A stretch of 64,000 nucleotides of DNA from Planctomycetes bacterium MalM25 (GTDB lineage Bacteria; Planctomycetota; Planctomycetia; Pirellulales; Lacipirellulaceae), in NCBI GenBank assembly GCA_007745835.1, contig CP036424.1, forward strand, positions 3,583,968 through 3,647,967. Reading direction: 5' to 3'. Below the pieces are notes generated by a model. That model was given only the letters and a program-made list of their open reading frames with translations. It was not told the origin of the DNA and searched no databases. The translations under genes were made by a program, and so were the position numbers. Shown in pieces: positions 35,718 through 46,774 of the stretch (the first letter of the stretch is position 1; every line of letters begins with the position of its first letter).

Positions 35718-35791
35718 TCGGGAGGGCGACGCTCCTGCGGAGCCAACCCCAGGTACCCGCTTCCGGCTCGGCGGGAACCTCGCCCTCCCGA
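35718..35791. repeat. Inverted GGGAGGGCGA repeat
   Basis: TCGGGAGGGCGACGCTCC plus TGCGGAGCC (35718-35744) mirrors GGCTCGGCGGGAACC plus TCGCCCTCCCGA (35765-35791) with few mismatches. A 74-base intergenic palindromic element with a 20-base loop, of the kind dispersed in planctomycete genomes. Confidence 0.7.
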
Positions 35792-35909
35792 TGAATCGAT
35801 ATCCTGGGGCTGGATCACGGTCCGTATTCACTGAAGCCATTGACCTCGCGGAAGCCTAGTGTCCGGCGTGCTGGCAGGCCGGGTGCGTGATTCGACGCAG
35901 CCCGCTCGG

Positions 35910-35921
35910 ATTGTATACAAT
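35910..35921 (+). promoter_or_regulatory. Palindromic operator overlapping a -10 box
   Basis: ATTGTATACAAT, a perfect 12-base palindrome, contains good -10 hexamers (TATACA, TACAAT). It lies 39 bases before the GTG start of the FAD oxidoreductase. Core GTATAC symmetry is typical of GntR-family operators (inference). No strong -35 is seen. Confidence 0.45.
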
Positions 35922-35959
35922 GCTAGCCGGAACCCCTTCTCCCAATCCCAAGCGTCATC

Positions 35960-37858
35960 GTGCTCACTCGACTCGGTTTTCTTGCAGCTCTGTTGCTCTG
36001 CGTCTCGGCGCGCGGTTCCGACCTCGTCCTTGTCGAGACCGAAGCGTTCGACGACCTGGGCGGTTGGGTCGTCGATCAGCAGTTCATGGATCAGATGGGC
36101 TCGCCCTACCTGCTGGCCCACGGCCTGGGCGTCCCGGTGCTCGATGGCGAGACGACCGTCACGATCCCCGCGGCGGGCGAGTACCGCGTGTGGGTCCGCA
36201 CGCGCGACTGGGTCGCGCCTTGGAACGCGCCGGGCGCCCCGGGCAAGTTCCAGATCGCCATCGACGGCAAGACACTCAGCACGACGTTCGGGACCGAGGG
36301 CGCCGAGTGGCATTGGCAGGATGGCGAAGTCATCACGCTGGGCGAGTCCGCCCACGTCCGCCTGCACGACCTCACCGGCTTCGAAGGGCGCTGCGACGCG
36401 ATCCTGCTGGCGAAGGACCCCGAGTTCACCCCGCCCGACGGCGGCGAGGAGCTCGCCACGCTCCGCGGCAAGCTCCTCGGCTGGGACCGCGCGCCGGAGG
36501 ACGCCGGCGAGTACGACTTGGTCGTCGTCGGCGGCGGCATCGCCGGCAGCTGTGCGGCGGTCAGCGCGGCGCGACTCGGGCTCTCGGTGGCGCTCGTTCA
36601 AGACCGCCCCGTGCTGGGCGGCAACGGCAGCAGCGAGGTGCGGGTCTGGCCGCACGGCCACTCGGATTACGAGCCCTACCCGCACGTCGGCGATGTGGTC
36701 GATGAGATGTGGCCCGACCGACCGATCCGCGAGCATCCCAACCCGCAAGGCCCGGAGGCGTTCGACGACCGCCCGCCGCTCGAGATCGCCAAGGCGGAGC
36801 CGAACCTCACGCTGTTCCTCGAACACCGCGGCAACGCCGCGCAGGCGAACGATAACCACGTCGAGCACGTCATCGCGCAGCACACCCGATCGGGCCGCCG
36901 CGTGAGGATCCGCGGGCGTTGGTTCCTCGATTCGACGGGCGACGGCGTGGTCGGCGCGCTGGTCGGCGCCGACTACGAATACGCCCCCACCGGTCACATG
37001 GGCACCACCAACCTGTGGAGCGTCGGCGAGGTGGAGGAGAACGAGCACAAGCTCAAGTGCCTCTGCGAGGACGACGACCCCCTCTCGCTGAACTTCGCCA
37101 CCGCCGCGACGCCGCAGCCCTTCCCGCGGTGCCCCTGGGCGGCCGACATGTCCGACGTGCAGTTCCCGGGGCGGCCGGGCACGAAGACCTTCAACGCGAC
37201 GGGCCTCGACCAGCTGGGCAACTGGTTCTGGGAATCGGGCTTCGACCGCGACACGGTCGCCGAGGCGGAGCTGATCCGCGACCTCAATTTCCGCTCGATG
37301 TACGGCGCGTGGGACGTGCTGAAGAACGTCGACAAGCTGCACACGAACCACCGCCTCAAGTGGGCCGCCTACATCGCCGGCAAGCGCGAGTCACGCCGGT
37401 TGATGGGCGACGTCGTCCTCACGGCGGACGACTTCCGCGACATGACCGAGTTCGAGGACGCCGCCTACCCGTGCACGTGGCACATCGACATCCACTCGCC
37501 GCACCCCGAGTACTTCGCGAAGGACGACAAGAACGCCTTCTTCTCGACCTTCACGCGTGGCAAGGAGTACCAGTACGCCGGCCCCTACTGGGCGCCCTAC
37601 CGGACGCTCTACAGCCGCAACCTCGACAACCTCTTCATGGCGGGGCGCGACATCAGCGTGTCGCAAGACGGCCTCGGCGCGGTGCGTGTGATGCGGACCT
37701 GCGGCATGATGGGTGAGATCGTGGCGATGGCCGCCTCGATCTGCAAGGAGCACGACTGCACCCCACGCGACGTTTACGCCGAGCACCTCGACGAGCTCAA
37801 AGGGTTGATGCTACGTGGGGCGGGCAAGGAGATAACGGACGAGGCCGCCGCGCCCTGA
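35960..37858 (+). CDS. Exported FAD-dependent oxidoreductase
   Basis: 632 aa, GTG start; a signal peptide covers about 1-20. Residues about 25-155 form a beta-rich, carbohydrate-binding-like domain (GEYRVWVRTRDWVAPWNAPG). From about 180 a FAD-binding Rossmann unit begins: DLVVVGGGIAGSCAAVSAARLGLSVALVQ, then GGNGSSEVRVWPHG, FLDSTGDGVVGALVGADYEY and, near the C-terminus, NLFMAGRDISVSQDGLGAVRVMRTCGMMGE, all typical of the FAD-dependent family PF12831. Probably a periplasmic oxidoreductase, with the sugar-binding module suggesting a carbohydrate-linked substrate. Its stop meets that of the OxyR-type gene, one base apart. Confidence 0.85.
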   Translation: MLTRLGFLAALLLCVSARGSDLVLVETEAFDDLGGWVVDQQFMDQMGSPYLLAHGLGVPVLDGETTVTIPAAGEYRVWVRTRDWVAPWNAPGAPGKFQIAIDGKTLSTTFGTEGAEWHWQDGEVITLGESAHVRLHDLTGFEGRCDAILLAKDPEFTPPDGGEELATLRGKLLGWDRAPEDAGEYDLVVVGGGIAGSCAAVSAARLGLSVALVQDRPVLGGNGSSEVRVWPHGHSDYEPYPHVGDVVDEMWPDRPIREHPNPQGPEAFDDRPPLEIAKAEPNLTLFLEHRGNAAQANDNHVEHVIAQHTRSGRRVRIRGRWFLDSTGDGVVGALVGADYEYAPTGHMGTTNLWSVGEVEENEHKLKCLCEDDDPLSLNFATAATPQPFPRCPWAADMSDVQFPGRPGTKTFNATGLDQLGNWFWESGFDRDTVAEAELIRDLNFRSMYGAWDVLKNVDKLHTNHRLKWAAYIAGKRESRRLMGDVVLTADDFRDMTEFEDAAYPCTWHIDIHSPHPEYFAKDDKNAFFSTFTRGKEYQYAGPYWAPYRTLYSRNLDNLFMAGRDISVSQDGLGAVRVMRTCGMMGEIVAMAASICKEHDCTPRDVYAEHLDELKGLMLRGAGKEITDEAAAP

Positions 37859-37859
37859 C

Positions 37860-41189
<3,330 letters not shown>

Positions 41190-41224
41190 GCCGCTGAGAG
41201 GCGGACTCAAACCCTTACTCCCTT

Positions 41225-41268
41225 GCCGCCTTCGCGTTCGACTCTTCGATCGCGGGGGCGGTTTTTTC
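41225..41268 (+). terminator. Rho-independent terminator of katG
   Basis: CCGCC plus TTCGCG pairs with CGCGGGGGCGG across a 14-base loop, and TTTTTT follows at 41262-41267. It starts 37 bases after the katG stop. Confidence 0.75.
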
Positions 41269-41275
41269 TTGCCCG

Positions 41276-43261
41276 CTAGTTCCTGGCGACCGGCCCGCCC
41301 ACGCCACGGGTCGGCTCCTTGCTCAGCACGACGCCGCTGATGAGCCAGCCGTCCTGTTCGCTGCGGACGCTGCGTGCCGAGGGTCCGAAGTAGCGACGCG
41401 CCAGCTCGAACGAGGGGAGGCGGCTGCCGTCGATCTTCTGCTCGCGGAGGGCGTCAACCTCACGCTCCTCATCGCTCGTGAGCATCCGGTTAAGCAGCCG
41501 GCCGAAGAAGGTCTGCGCCTCGGGCATGCGGCCCTCGCGGATCAGCTCGTAGGTCGGGCGGAACGCCTCGTCGTTGCGTGAGAAGGTCCAAGCACATCGC
41601 TTACCCGGGGCGATCTCCGACAGCGCGGCGATCGCCGCCCGCAGGTCGTGGCTGGACGAGAGCGATTCGCCCGGCGAGACGCCGAAGAGGGCCTGGCGGA
41701 GGAAATCGGCGTCGGAGCCGATGACCAACCGCCCCTGGTGCAGGCAGACGGCCGCCTTGCGGAGGACGCGTTCTTCGCGGTCGGGTCGGGCGGCGGGCTC
41801 CTCGTCGAGCGGGGCCAGTGGGTCGATCTCGTCGAGCGTGAGGGCCTCGTCCTCGGGCCCGATCTCCCAGTATTCGACGCCCTGCAGGCTCTTCTTCTCG
41901 GCGCCCGGCTCGTTCTTGAGCCAGCGGTTGACCGGGTCGCGGAGCTTATCCTCGTCGGTCACGTCGATCGCGATCAGGTAGCGCTCGCACTCGGGATCGA
42001 TCGGCAGCGTGTAATCGGTCATCACAACGACCCGCTTGCCCAGGAACGGGACCACCTCGTCCTGCACGCGGACCTTCGGGCCGTAGTAATCGCGTTCCCA
42101 GCTCTCCAGCGTGTTCGCGAAGGCGCCCTCGTAAGCGTAGAGCGCGTCGAACAGCGACCCCATGTGCGCGAAGACGTTCTGCAGGTCGAGGTGCCACGTC
42201 TTGTAGGTCGCCACCTGGCGGGGCGCCCACAGCTCGACGGGGGGCTGGTCAACCGACAGCGGCGCGTTGTTGTTCGGCAGCTCGAGCATCCGCATCGCGA
42301 GGCGGTACTTCTCCTCGGCCGGCTTGCCCTCGGTCCCCGGCTTCGGCGGGGCGTAGATGTAGGTGTGGTGGATAAAATCACGGTCGCCACGCGGCGCGAC
42401 CGAGACCAACCCGCCGATGCCGGTGATCGCATCGAAGCCCTGCTCGGCCAGGATGGCGAGCGTGTCTTTCTTATCTGGCAGCTCCCCCTCGGCGAGCGGC
42501 TCGCGCGTGGCGGCCTCGTACTCAAAAGGCGAAAGGAACCAACCGAGGCTTGTCGTCTCACCACGCGCCGCTTTGCGGGCGCGGTCCTGGGTGTTCTGGA
42601 AGGCGTCCTTGTCGGCCAACGACGCCCCGTCCGCGCCCCCTTCGACCCGAGCCAGCATCCGCGTGGCGAGCTGCTCCCCCTCGATCGCGGCGAGGCGTCC
42701 CGCCACGTGGAAGACGGCCGCCGTGCGAGCGGGCAGCTTGTTCTTGGGATCGGCGGGCAAGTCGTACAGCGTGATCGCGCCCGCTTGCCGCTTTTCAGCG
42801 CCTCGCTCAAGCAGCCGGGCGTCGATCTTGGCGAGCAACGCACCGGCCTCGACTTCACGTCCCTCGGAATCAATCAGCGCAACCACGCGGCCGGGCTGGT
42901 TCGGGTTGCCGGTCTTCACCACGGCCAGGGCCGCTTCGCCCGAGGCGGCGGCGCGGAAATCCTCGACCGTCACCCCGAGCCGCTCCTCGATCCCGCCGAA
43001 CCGGCGGTTGAACCGCTCCTCGATCTGCTCGACGAAGGGGCGCATCGTCGGGTCCTCGGTGAGGCGTCCGATCTGGGTAGCGCTCCACCGCTTGAGGAAG
43101 TCGGGCGTGTCGTCGACCGCGATGTAGCCGACCGTCTCGGCGGGCAGCAGCGACGCCATCCGCTGGGTGGCGGGGGTGGCGGCCGTGAGCGCGAAGACGA
43201 AAGTGGGCGCGAGGAGCCAAGCGGCTTGGCTCCTCAGAGCGCTTTTGAGAGCGAACAGCAT
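41276..43261 (-). CDS. Exported protein, DUF3352-like
   Basis: 661 aa from the ATG at 43261, chosen because an Ala-rich signal peptide follows (ALKSALRSQAAWLLAPTFVFALTAATPATQ); the open frame upstream is not protein-like. The start of the mature part, LLPAETVGYIAVDDTPDFLKRWSATQIGRL, resembles planctomycete exported proteins that begin LLPADTVAYV. The body contains several predicted alpha/beta repeats and a short acidic insert (EDEALTLDEIDPLAPLDEEP). No catalytic motif seen. It lies downstream of the VWA gene on the same strand, 229 bases away. Function unknown. Confidence 0.65.
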   Translation of the reverse strand: MLFALKSALRSQAAWLLAPTFVFALTAATPATQRMASLLPAETVGYIAVDDTPDFLKRWSATQIGRLTEDPTMRPFVEQIEERFNRRFGGIEERLGVTVEDFRAAASGEAALAVVKTGNPNQPGRVVALIDSEGREVEAGALLAKIDARLLERGAEKRQAGAITLYDLPADPKNKLPARTAAVFHVAGRLAAIEGEQLATRMLARVEGGADGASLADKDAFQNTQDRARKAARGETTSLGWFLSPFEYEAATREPLAEGELPDKKDTLAILAEQGFDAITGIGGLVSVAPRGDRDFIHHTYIYAPPKPGTEGKPAEEKYRLAMRMLELPNNNAPLSVDQPPVELWAPRQVATYKTWHLDLQNVFAHMGSLFDALYAYEGAFANTLESWERDYYGPKVRVQDEVVPFLGKRVVVMTDYTLPIDPECERYLIAIDVTDEDKLRDPVNRWLKNEPGAEKKSLQGVEYWEIGPEDEALTLDEIDPLAPLDEEPAARPDREERVLRKAAVCLHQGRLVIGSDADFLRQALFGVSPGESLSSSHDLRAAIAALSEIAPGKRCAWTFSRNDEAFRPTYELIREGRMPEAQTFFGRLLNRMLTSDEEREVDALREQKIDGSRLPSFELARRYFGPSARSVRSEQDGWLISGVVLSKEPTRGVGGPVARN

Positions 43262-43490
43262 CAGTGCGGCGACTCCAGGGACTTGGGAGGGGAGCGGAGC
43301 GTCTCCTCCGGTATCGGTCGCCCCAGCTAGCAACGTGCGTCGCGAACCGCCTCGGGACGGAACCCGACACCGATCGAGGCCGGCTTCCACCGGCCGTAGC
43401 ACTCGGCCGGGCGACAGAAGCCTGCGGGGCTGGGCAAAGTTTACCGGCCCGACGCCCCGCGGGCGACAGGCCTCGGGGCCCCCAAGAGAG

Positions 43491-45299
43491 CTATCCCAAC
43501 ACGTGACGACGCCGGGAGACGTAATCCCACACGACGTAGCGGTCCAAATCGCGACCCGCGGTGAAAAAGACACGGCCCTTGGTCGATTCGGCCAAGCGGT
43601 ACGCGAAACGCACGTCCTCTTCGCTTTGCGACCAGCTCGGCAGCAGGAACAGGTTGATCGTGATCCCCTCCCGGGCGCACAGCATCCCCTCGCGGAGCGT
43701 GGCGGACTCGGTCCGCGGGTCGGGCGGATAGAGCAGGTAGAGGGTCTCCCCCTCGAAGTGGGCGGTCGGCAGGCCGTCGGTGATCAGCACGATCTGCCGG
43801 TTCGGCGTGTCCTGGGCGCGCAGCTGCCGGCGGGCGATCGAGAGACCGTGCTGCAGGTTCGTGAAGTGAGGCGGCACCATCGATTCGGTGATGTCGTCGC
43901 GGCTCATGTCGGCCCGCAACTGCACCACCGGGTCGTTGATCGTGACCGGCTTGGGCATCAGGTTGATCACCTTGCCCGGCTCGACCGGCTTGCCGAACGA
44001 ATAACACTCGACGAACGACAGGAAGTCCCCCGGGTACTCGCTCCGCAGCAAGCCCTGCAACGCAAGCGCCATCCGCTTCACGTTGATGTATTGCCCGTCG
44101 TAGCGCATCGAACCCGACATGTCCATGACGACCGACGTGGCCGCCTTCGGCGTGTTGCGGGTCTTGTGGACGACGATGTCGTCCGAGCGCAGGCGGAAAC
44201 CGCGACTCTCCCTCCCCCTTCGGGGGAGGGCCGGGGTGGGGGGAACCCGAGTCCCCACTTCACCCCCACCCTGCCCCTCCCCCGAAGGGGGAGGGGAATC
44301 TTGGCTCGCTTCTCGCAGCAGCGCGTTCGTGAACGTTGATACGACATCCATGTTCGCGACCGAGTCGCCGAACTCGTAGGGGCGAGTGCGTTGCGTCTCG
44401 ACCGCCCCTTCGCCGGTGAGGCCGTCGTCGTGGCGGCCGCTGCGGCCCGCTTCGAGGTCGGCGAACAGGCGCTCCAGCAGCTTGCTCTGGAAGACGCGGT
44501 ACGCCTTGGGCGTGAGTTGGAAGGCTCCCCCCTCCTTCCCCTGCTCCAGGCCCTGACGCTCGGCCATCTCGCGCAGGTAGTCCTGCACCTGCTGCTGAAG
44601 CGAGGAGAGCTGATCGACATCGCCCGGCTCGGCGAACTCGCTGAGCATGTCCAGGTCGATCACGCCGATCTGGGCTGTTTCGGCGGCCTCCTCGAGCTGC
44701 TTGAGCAGCTCGTCGATCTTCTCCAGCTCCTCCTTCACCTCCAGCGCCTGCGGCACGGTCATCGACTCGCGACCGGTAAACGTGTACTTCGCGATCAGCT
44801 CCTCGACTTGGTACTTCTCGCCCATCCGTTCGAGCAGGCGGATCAGGTCGATCGCGAACGGCGACGTGTCGTCTCCCACCGCGTACCAAAGCCGCTCCAG
44901 GTCGCGAAGCTGTTCCGTGCGGACCGCCTCGCGGTACCGGTCGGCGTGCTCCTTGGGCGGCTTCACCTCGGCAGCGGCGCGATGAAAGGCCTTGTGCGCT
45001 CGCTTGCGGGCTTTGCGGGTTTCGAACCGCACGAGGATCTTCCGCTTGCGTTCCTCGAGCATCGCTCGCAGCGCGTCGATCGAAGGCCCCAGGCCGGCGA
45101 TCTGGGACGGATCGAGCCGGATCGCGCGGGCCAGTTCCTCCTCGGTCAGCTCGCGCCGCTCGCCGAACCTCAGCGCGTGTTCGAACGCGGCGGAGACCAG
45201 ATCGGCCCCCTCGCTCGGATCGCGTGGCGAGGGGAATTTGGCCGGGTCGTACTTCTGGTACGTGTGGATGACGCCGCCCAGCGTCGATCGATTGGCCAT
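43491..45299 (-). CDS. VWA-domain protein with in-frame palindromic repeat insert
   Basis: 602 aa from the ATG at 45299. The N-terminal half is helical and charged (heptad-like ELEKIDELLKQLEEAAE). A C-terminal VWA domain begins near 385, with MIDAS DMSGSM at about 392-397 and LITDGLPTAH later. No signal peptide or membrane helix, so cytosolic. Residues about 334-364 (rich in P, G and R: PPPSGEGQGGGE, PPTPALPRRGRE) are encoded by a palindromic repeat, described separately. Partners of such proteins are often AAA+ ATPases, none adjacent here. It follows a small exported-protein gene by 25 bases. Confidence 0.75.
   Translation of the reverse strand: MANRSTLGGVIHTYQKYDPAKFPSPRDPSEGADLVSAAFEHALRFGERRELTEEELARAIRLDPSQIAGLGPSIDALRAMLEERKRKILVRFETRKARKRAHKAFHRAAAEVKPPKEHADRYREAVRTEQLRDLERLWYAVGDDTSPFAIDLIRLLERMGEKYQVEELIAKYTFTGRESMTVPQALEVKEELEKIDELLKQLEEAAETAQIGVIDLDMLSEFAEPGDVDQLSSLQQQVQDYLREMAERQGLEQGKEGGAFQLTPKAYRVFQSKLLERLFADLEAGRSGRHDDGLTGEGAVETQRTRPYEFGDSVANMDVVSTFTNALLREASQDSPPPSGEGQGGGEVGTRVPPTPALPRRGRESRGFRLRSDDIVVHKTRNTPKAATSVVMDMSGSMRYDGQYINVKRMALALQGLLRSEYPGDFLSFVECYSFGKPVEPGKVINLMPKPVTINDPVVQLRADMSRDDITESMVPPHFTNLQHGLSIARRQLRAQDTPNRQIVLITDGLPTAHFEGETLYLLYPPDPRTESATLREGMLCAREGITINLFLLPSWSQSEEDVRFAYRLAESTKGRVFFTAGRDLDRYVVWDYVSRRRHVLG
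44207..44297. repeat. Palindromic repeat element within a coding region
   Basis: Arm 1 (44207-44240, CTCCCTCCCCCTTCGGGG then GAGGGCCGGGGTGGGG) is the inverse of arm 2 (44261-44297, CACCCCCACCCTGCCCC then TCCCCCGAAGGGGGAGGGG), with a 20-base centre. Each arm also has an internal CCCCCTTCGGGGG hairpin. It keeps the reading frame of the VWA gene. Confidence 0.8.
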
Positions 45300-45324
45300 A
45301 TTCGCACAGAGGGGGAGAGTGGGA

Positions 45325-45738
45325 TCACTCTCCAACCGTAGACGTGATCGCCAGCCCCGACCAGTCGGCGAGACCCACGCCCCGGGCGGCGCGCCGGCTC
45401 GCATTGACCGCGGGCAGCCGCCAGGCGAGGTCGCCTCGGAAGAGCACCTCGTCGATCAAGCCGGTCGGCCGGTCGAGCGTCCCGAGCCAAACCATCGAAG
45501 CCGCTTCGTCGCTGCGTCCGCGGAGCAGCGTCGGCCCCTCGCTCGGCGTCAGCGAGACCCAGGCGGCGTGGGCGGGGCTCAGCAGGTAGCGTTCATCCTC
45601 GAAACGGCCGCGGGGCGGCTCGGCAGCGGCGAGTCGCAGATCGGCTTCGGCCGTCTTCTTCGGGGAATCCGCGAACGAAGCAGAAACAGCGGTAGCGCAG
45701 ACCGCCATCGCGGTGGCGCCAATCAAGCGGGCCTTCAT
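45325..45738 (-). CDS. Small exported protein
   Basis: 137 aa. Signal peptide at about 1-23 (MKARLIGATAMAVCATAVSASFA). The mature part is hydrophilic, with the fragments RYLLSPAHAAWVSLTPSEGPTLL and GLIDEVLFRGDLAWRLPAVNAS; no known domain. It ends 25 bases before the VWA gene on the same strand, so the two may be co-transcribed and functionally linked. Codon use is typical of the window. Function unknown. Confidence 0.6.
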   Translation of the reverse strand: MKARLIGATAMAVCATAVSASFADSPKKTAEADLRLAAAEPPRGRFEDERYLLSPAHAAWVSLTPSEGPTLLRGRSDEAASMVWLGTLDRPTGLIDEVLFRGDLAWRLPAVNASRRAARGVGLADWSGLAITSTVGE

Positions 45739-45917
45739 CGTGTGGTGCTACGTCGCCAAGGTGGGGGCGGGGCGACGCCTGTCTTCGGGGGGAGCCTGTG
45801 GGGTGGGACGCCGCGCCGCGGCGATAGGGTCTTTTTACCCAAGTGCGTCCCGTAAGCAATCGGAAAACCCCAGAATGCGGCGTGCCGCTTGGAAGGACTG
45901 CATACCGTATTCGGCTC

Positions 45918-46670
45918 CTACTCGTTCAGCTCTGCCAAGGTCGCTTCGTCGATCTCGAAGTTGGCGGCCGCTTGCTGGACGTCGTCGTGGTCGTCGAGCA
46001 TCTCCATCATCTTGATCGCCTTCTTGGCGTCGTCGCCCGAGAGGACGATCGCGTCGTTCGGCACGTACTGGATCGACTGGCTGGCGGGGGTGATCCCCTC
46101 GGCCGCTTCGAGCGCGGCGCACAGGTCGTTGAAGGCCTCCATCGGGCAAGTCACCTGGAACGCATCGGCGACCTGGCGGACGTCGTCGGCGCCCGCTTCG
46201 AGCGTGAGGTCCATCAGGGCCTCCTCGTCGGTCTGATCGGCCGGGATGACCGCGACCCCCTTGCGGGTGAAGTTCCACGCCGCGCAGCCAGTGGTGCCGA
46301 GCGAGCCGCCCCCCTTCTCGAAGACCTTGCGGATCTCGGGGGCGGTCCGGTTGCGGTTGTCGGTGAGGATCTCGACCATCACCATCACGCCCCCCGGGCC
46401 GGAGCCCTCGTAGACGATCTCCTCGTAGTTGTCGCCGCCCAACTCGCCCGAGCCCTTCTTGATGGCCCGCTCGATGTTGTCCTTGGGCATCGAGATCGCT
46501 TTCGCGTCGTTGATCGCGTAGCGGAGTTTCAGGTTCGTGTCGGGGTCCGGCCCCCCCGACTTGGCCGCGACGATGATCGCCCGGCTCAGCTTGCTCCACA
46601 CCTTGCCCCGCTTGGCGTCGATCGCCGCCTTCTTGTGAGCAATGTTAGCCCAGTGGGAGTGTCCGGCCAT
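45918..46670 (-). CDS. YebC/PmpR-family protein
   Basis: 250 aa, usual length. The start MAGHSHWANIAHKKAAIDAKRGK is the family signature, followed by the NIERAIKKGSG, YEGYGPGG-like (YEGSGPGGVMVMVEI) and NRNRTAPEIRKVFEKGGGSLG blocks, and a C-terminal NDAIVLSGDDAKKAIKMMEMLDDHDDVQ. Members act as DNA-binding regulators or, like the mitochondrial relative TACO1, help ribosomes through difficult stretches. The DNA target is not known. Often near ruvC; no ruv genes here. Confidence 0.94.
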   Translation of the reverse strand: MAGHSHWANIAHKKAAIDAKRGKVWSKLSRAIIVAAKSGGPDPDTNLKLRYAINDAKAISMPKDNIERAIKKGSGELGGDNYEEIVYEGSGPGGVMVMVEILTDNRNRTAPEIRKVFEKGGGSLGTTGCAAWNFTRKGVAVIPADQTDEEALMDLTLEAGADDVRQVADAFQVTCPMEAFNDLCAALEAAEGITPASQSIQYVPNDAIVLSGDDAKKAIKMMEMLDDHDDVQQAAANFEIDEATLAELNE

Positions 46671-46774
46671 GCGAAGAGCTGAGGGGTAAGGTGTCAGGGA
46701 AGGAAGATGAAACCGCCAGCGAAACCGACGATTTTCGCCCGCGAGCGGGTCGCTCGCAAGGCGTGTCGAACCGG

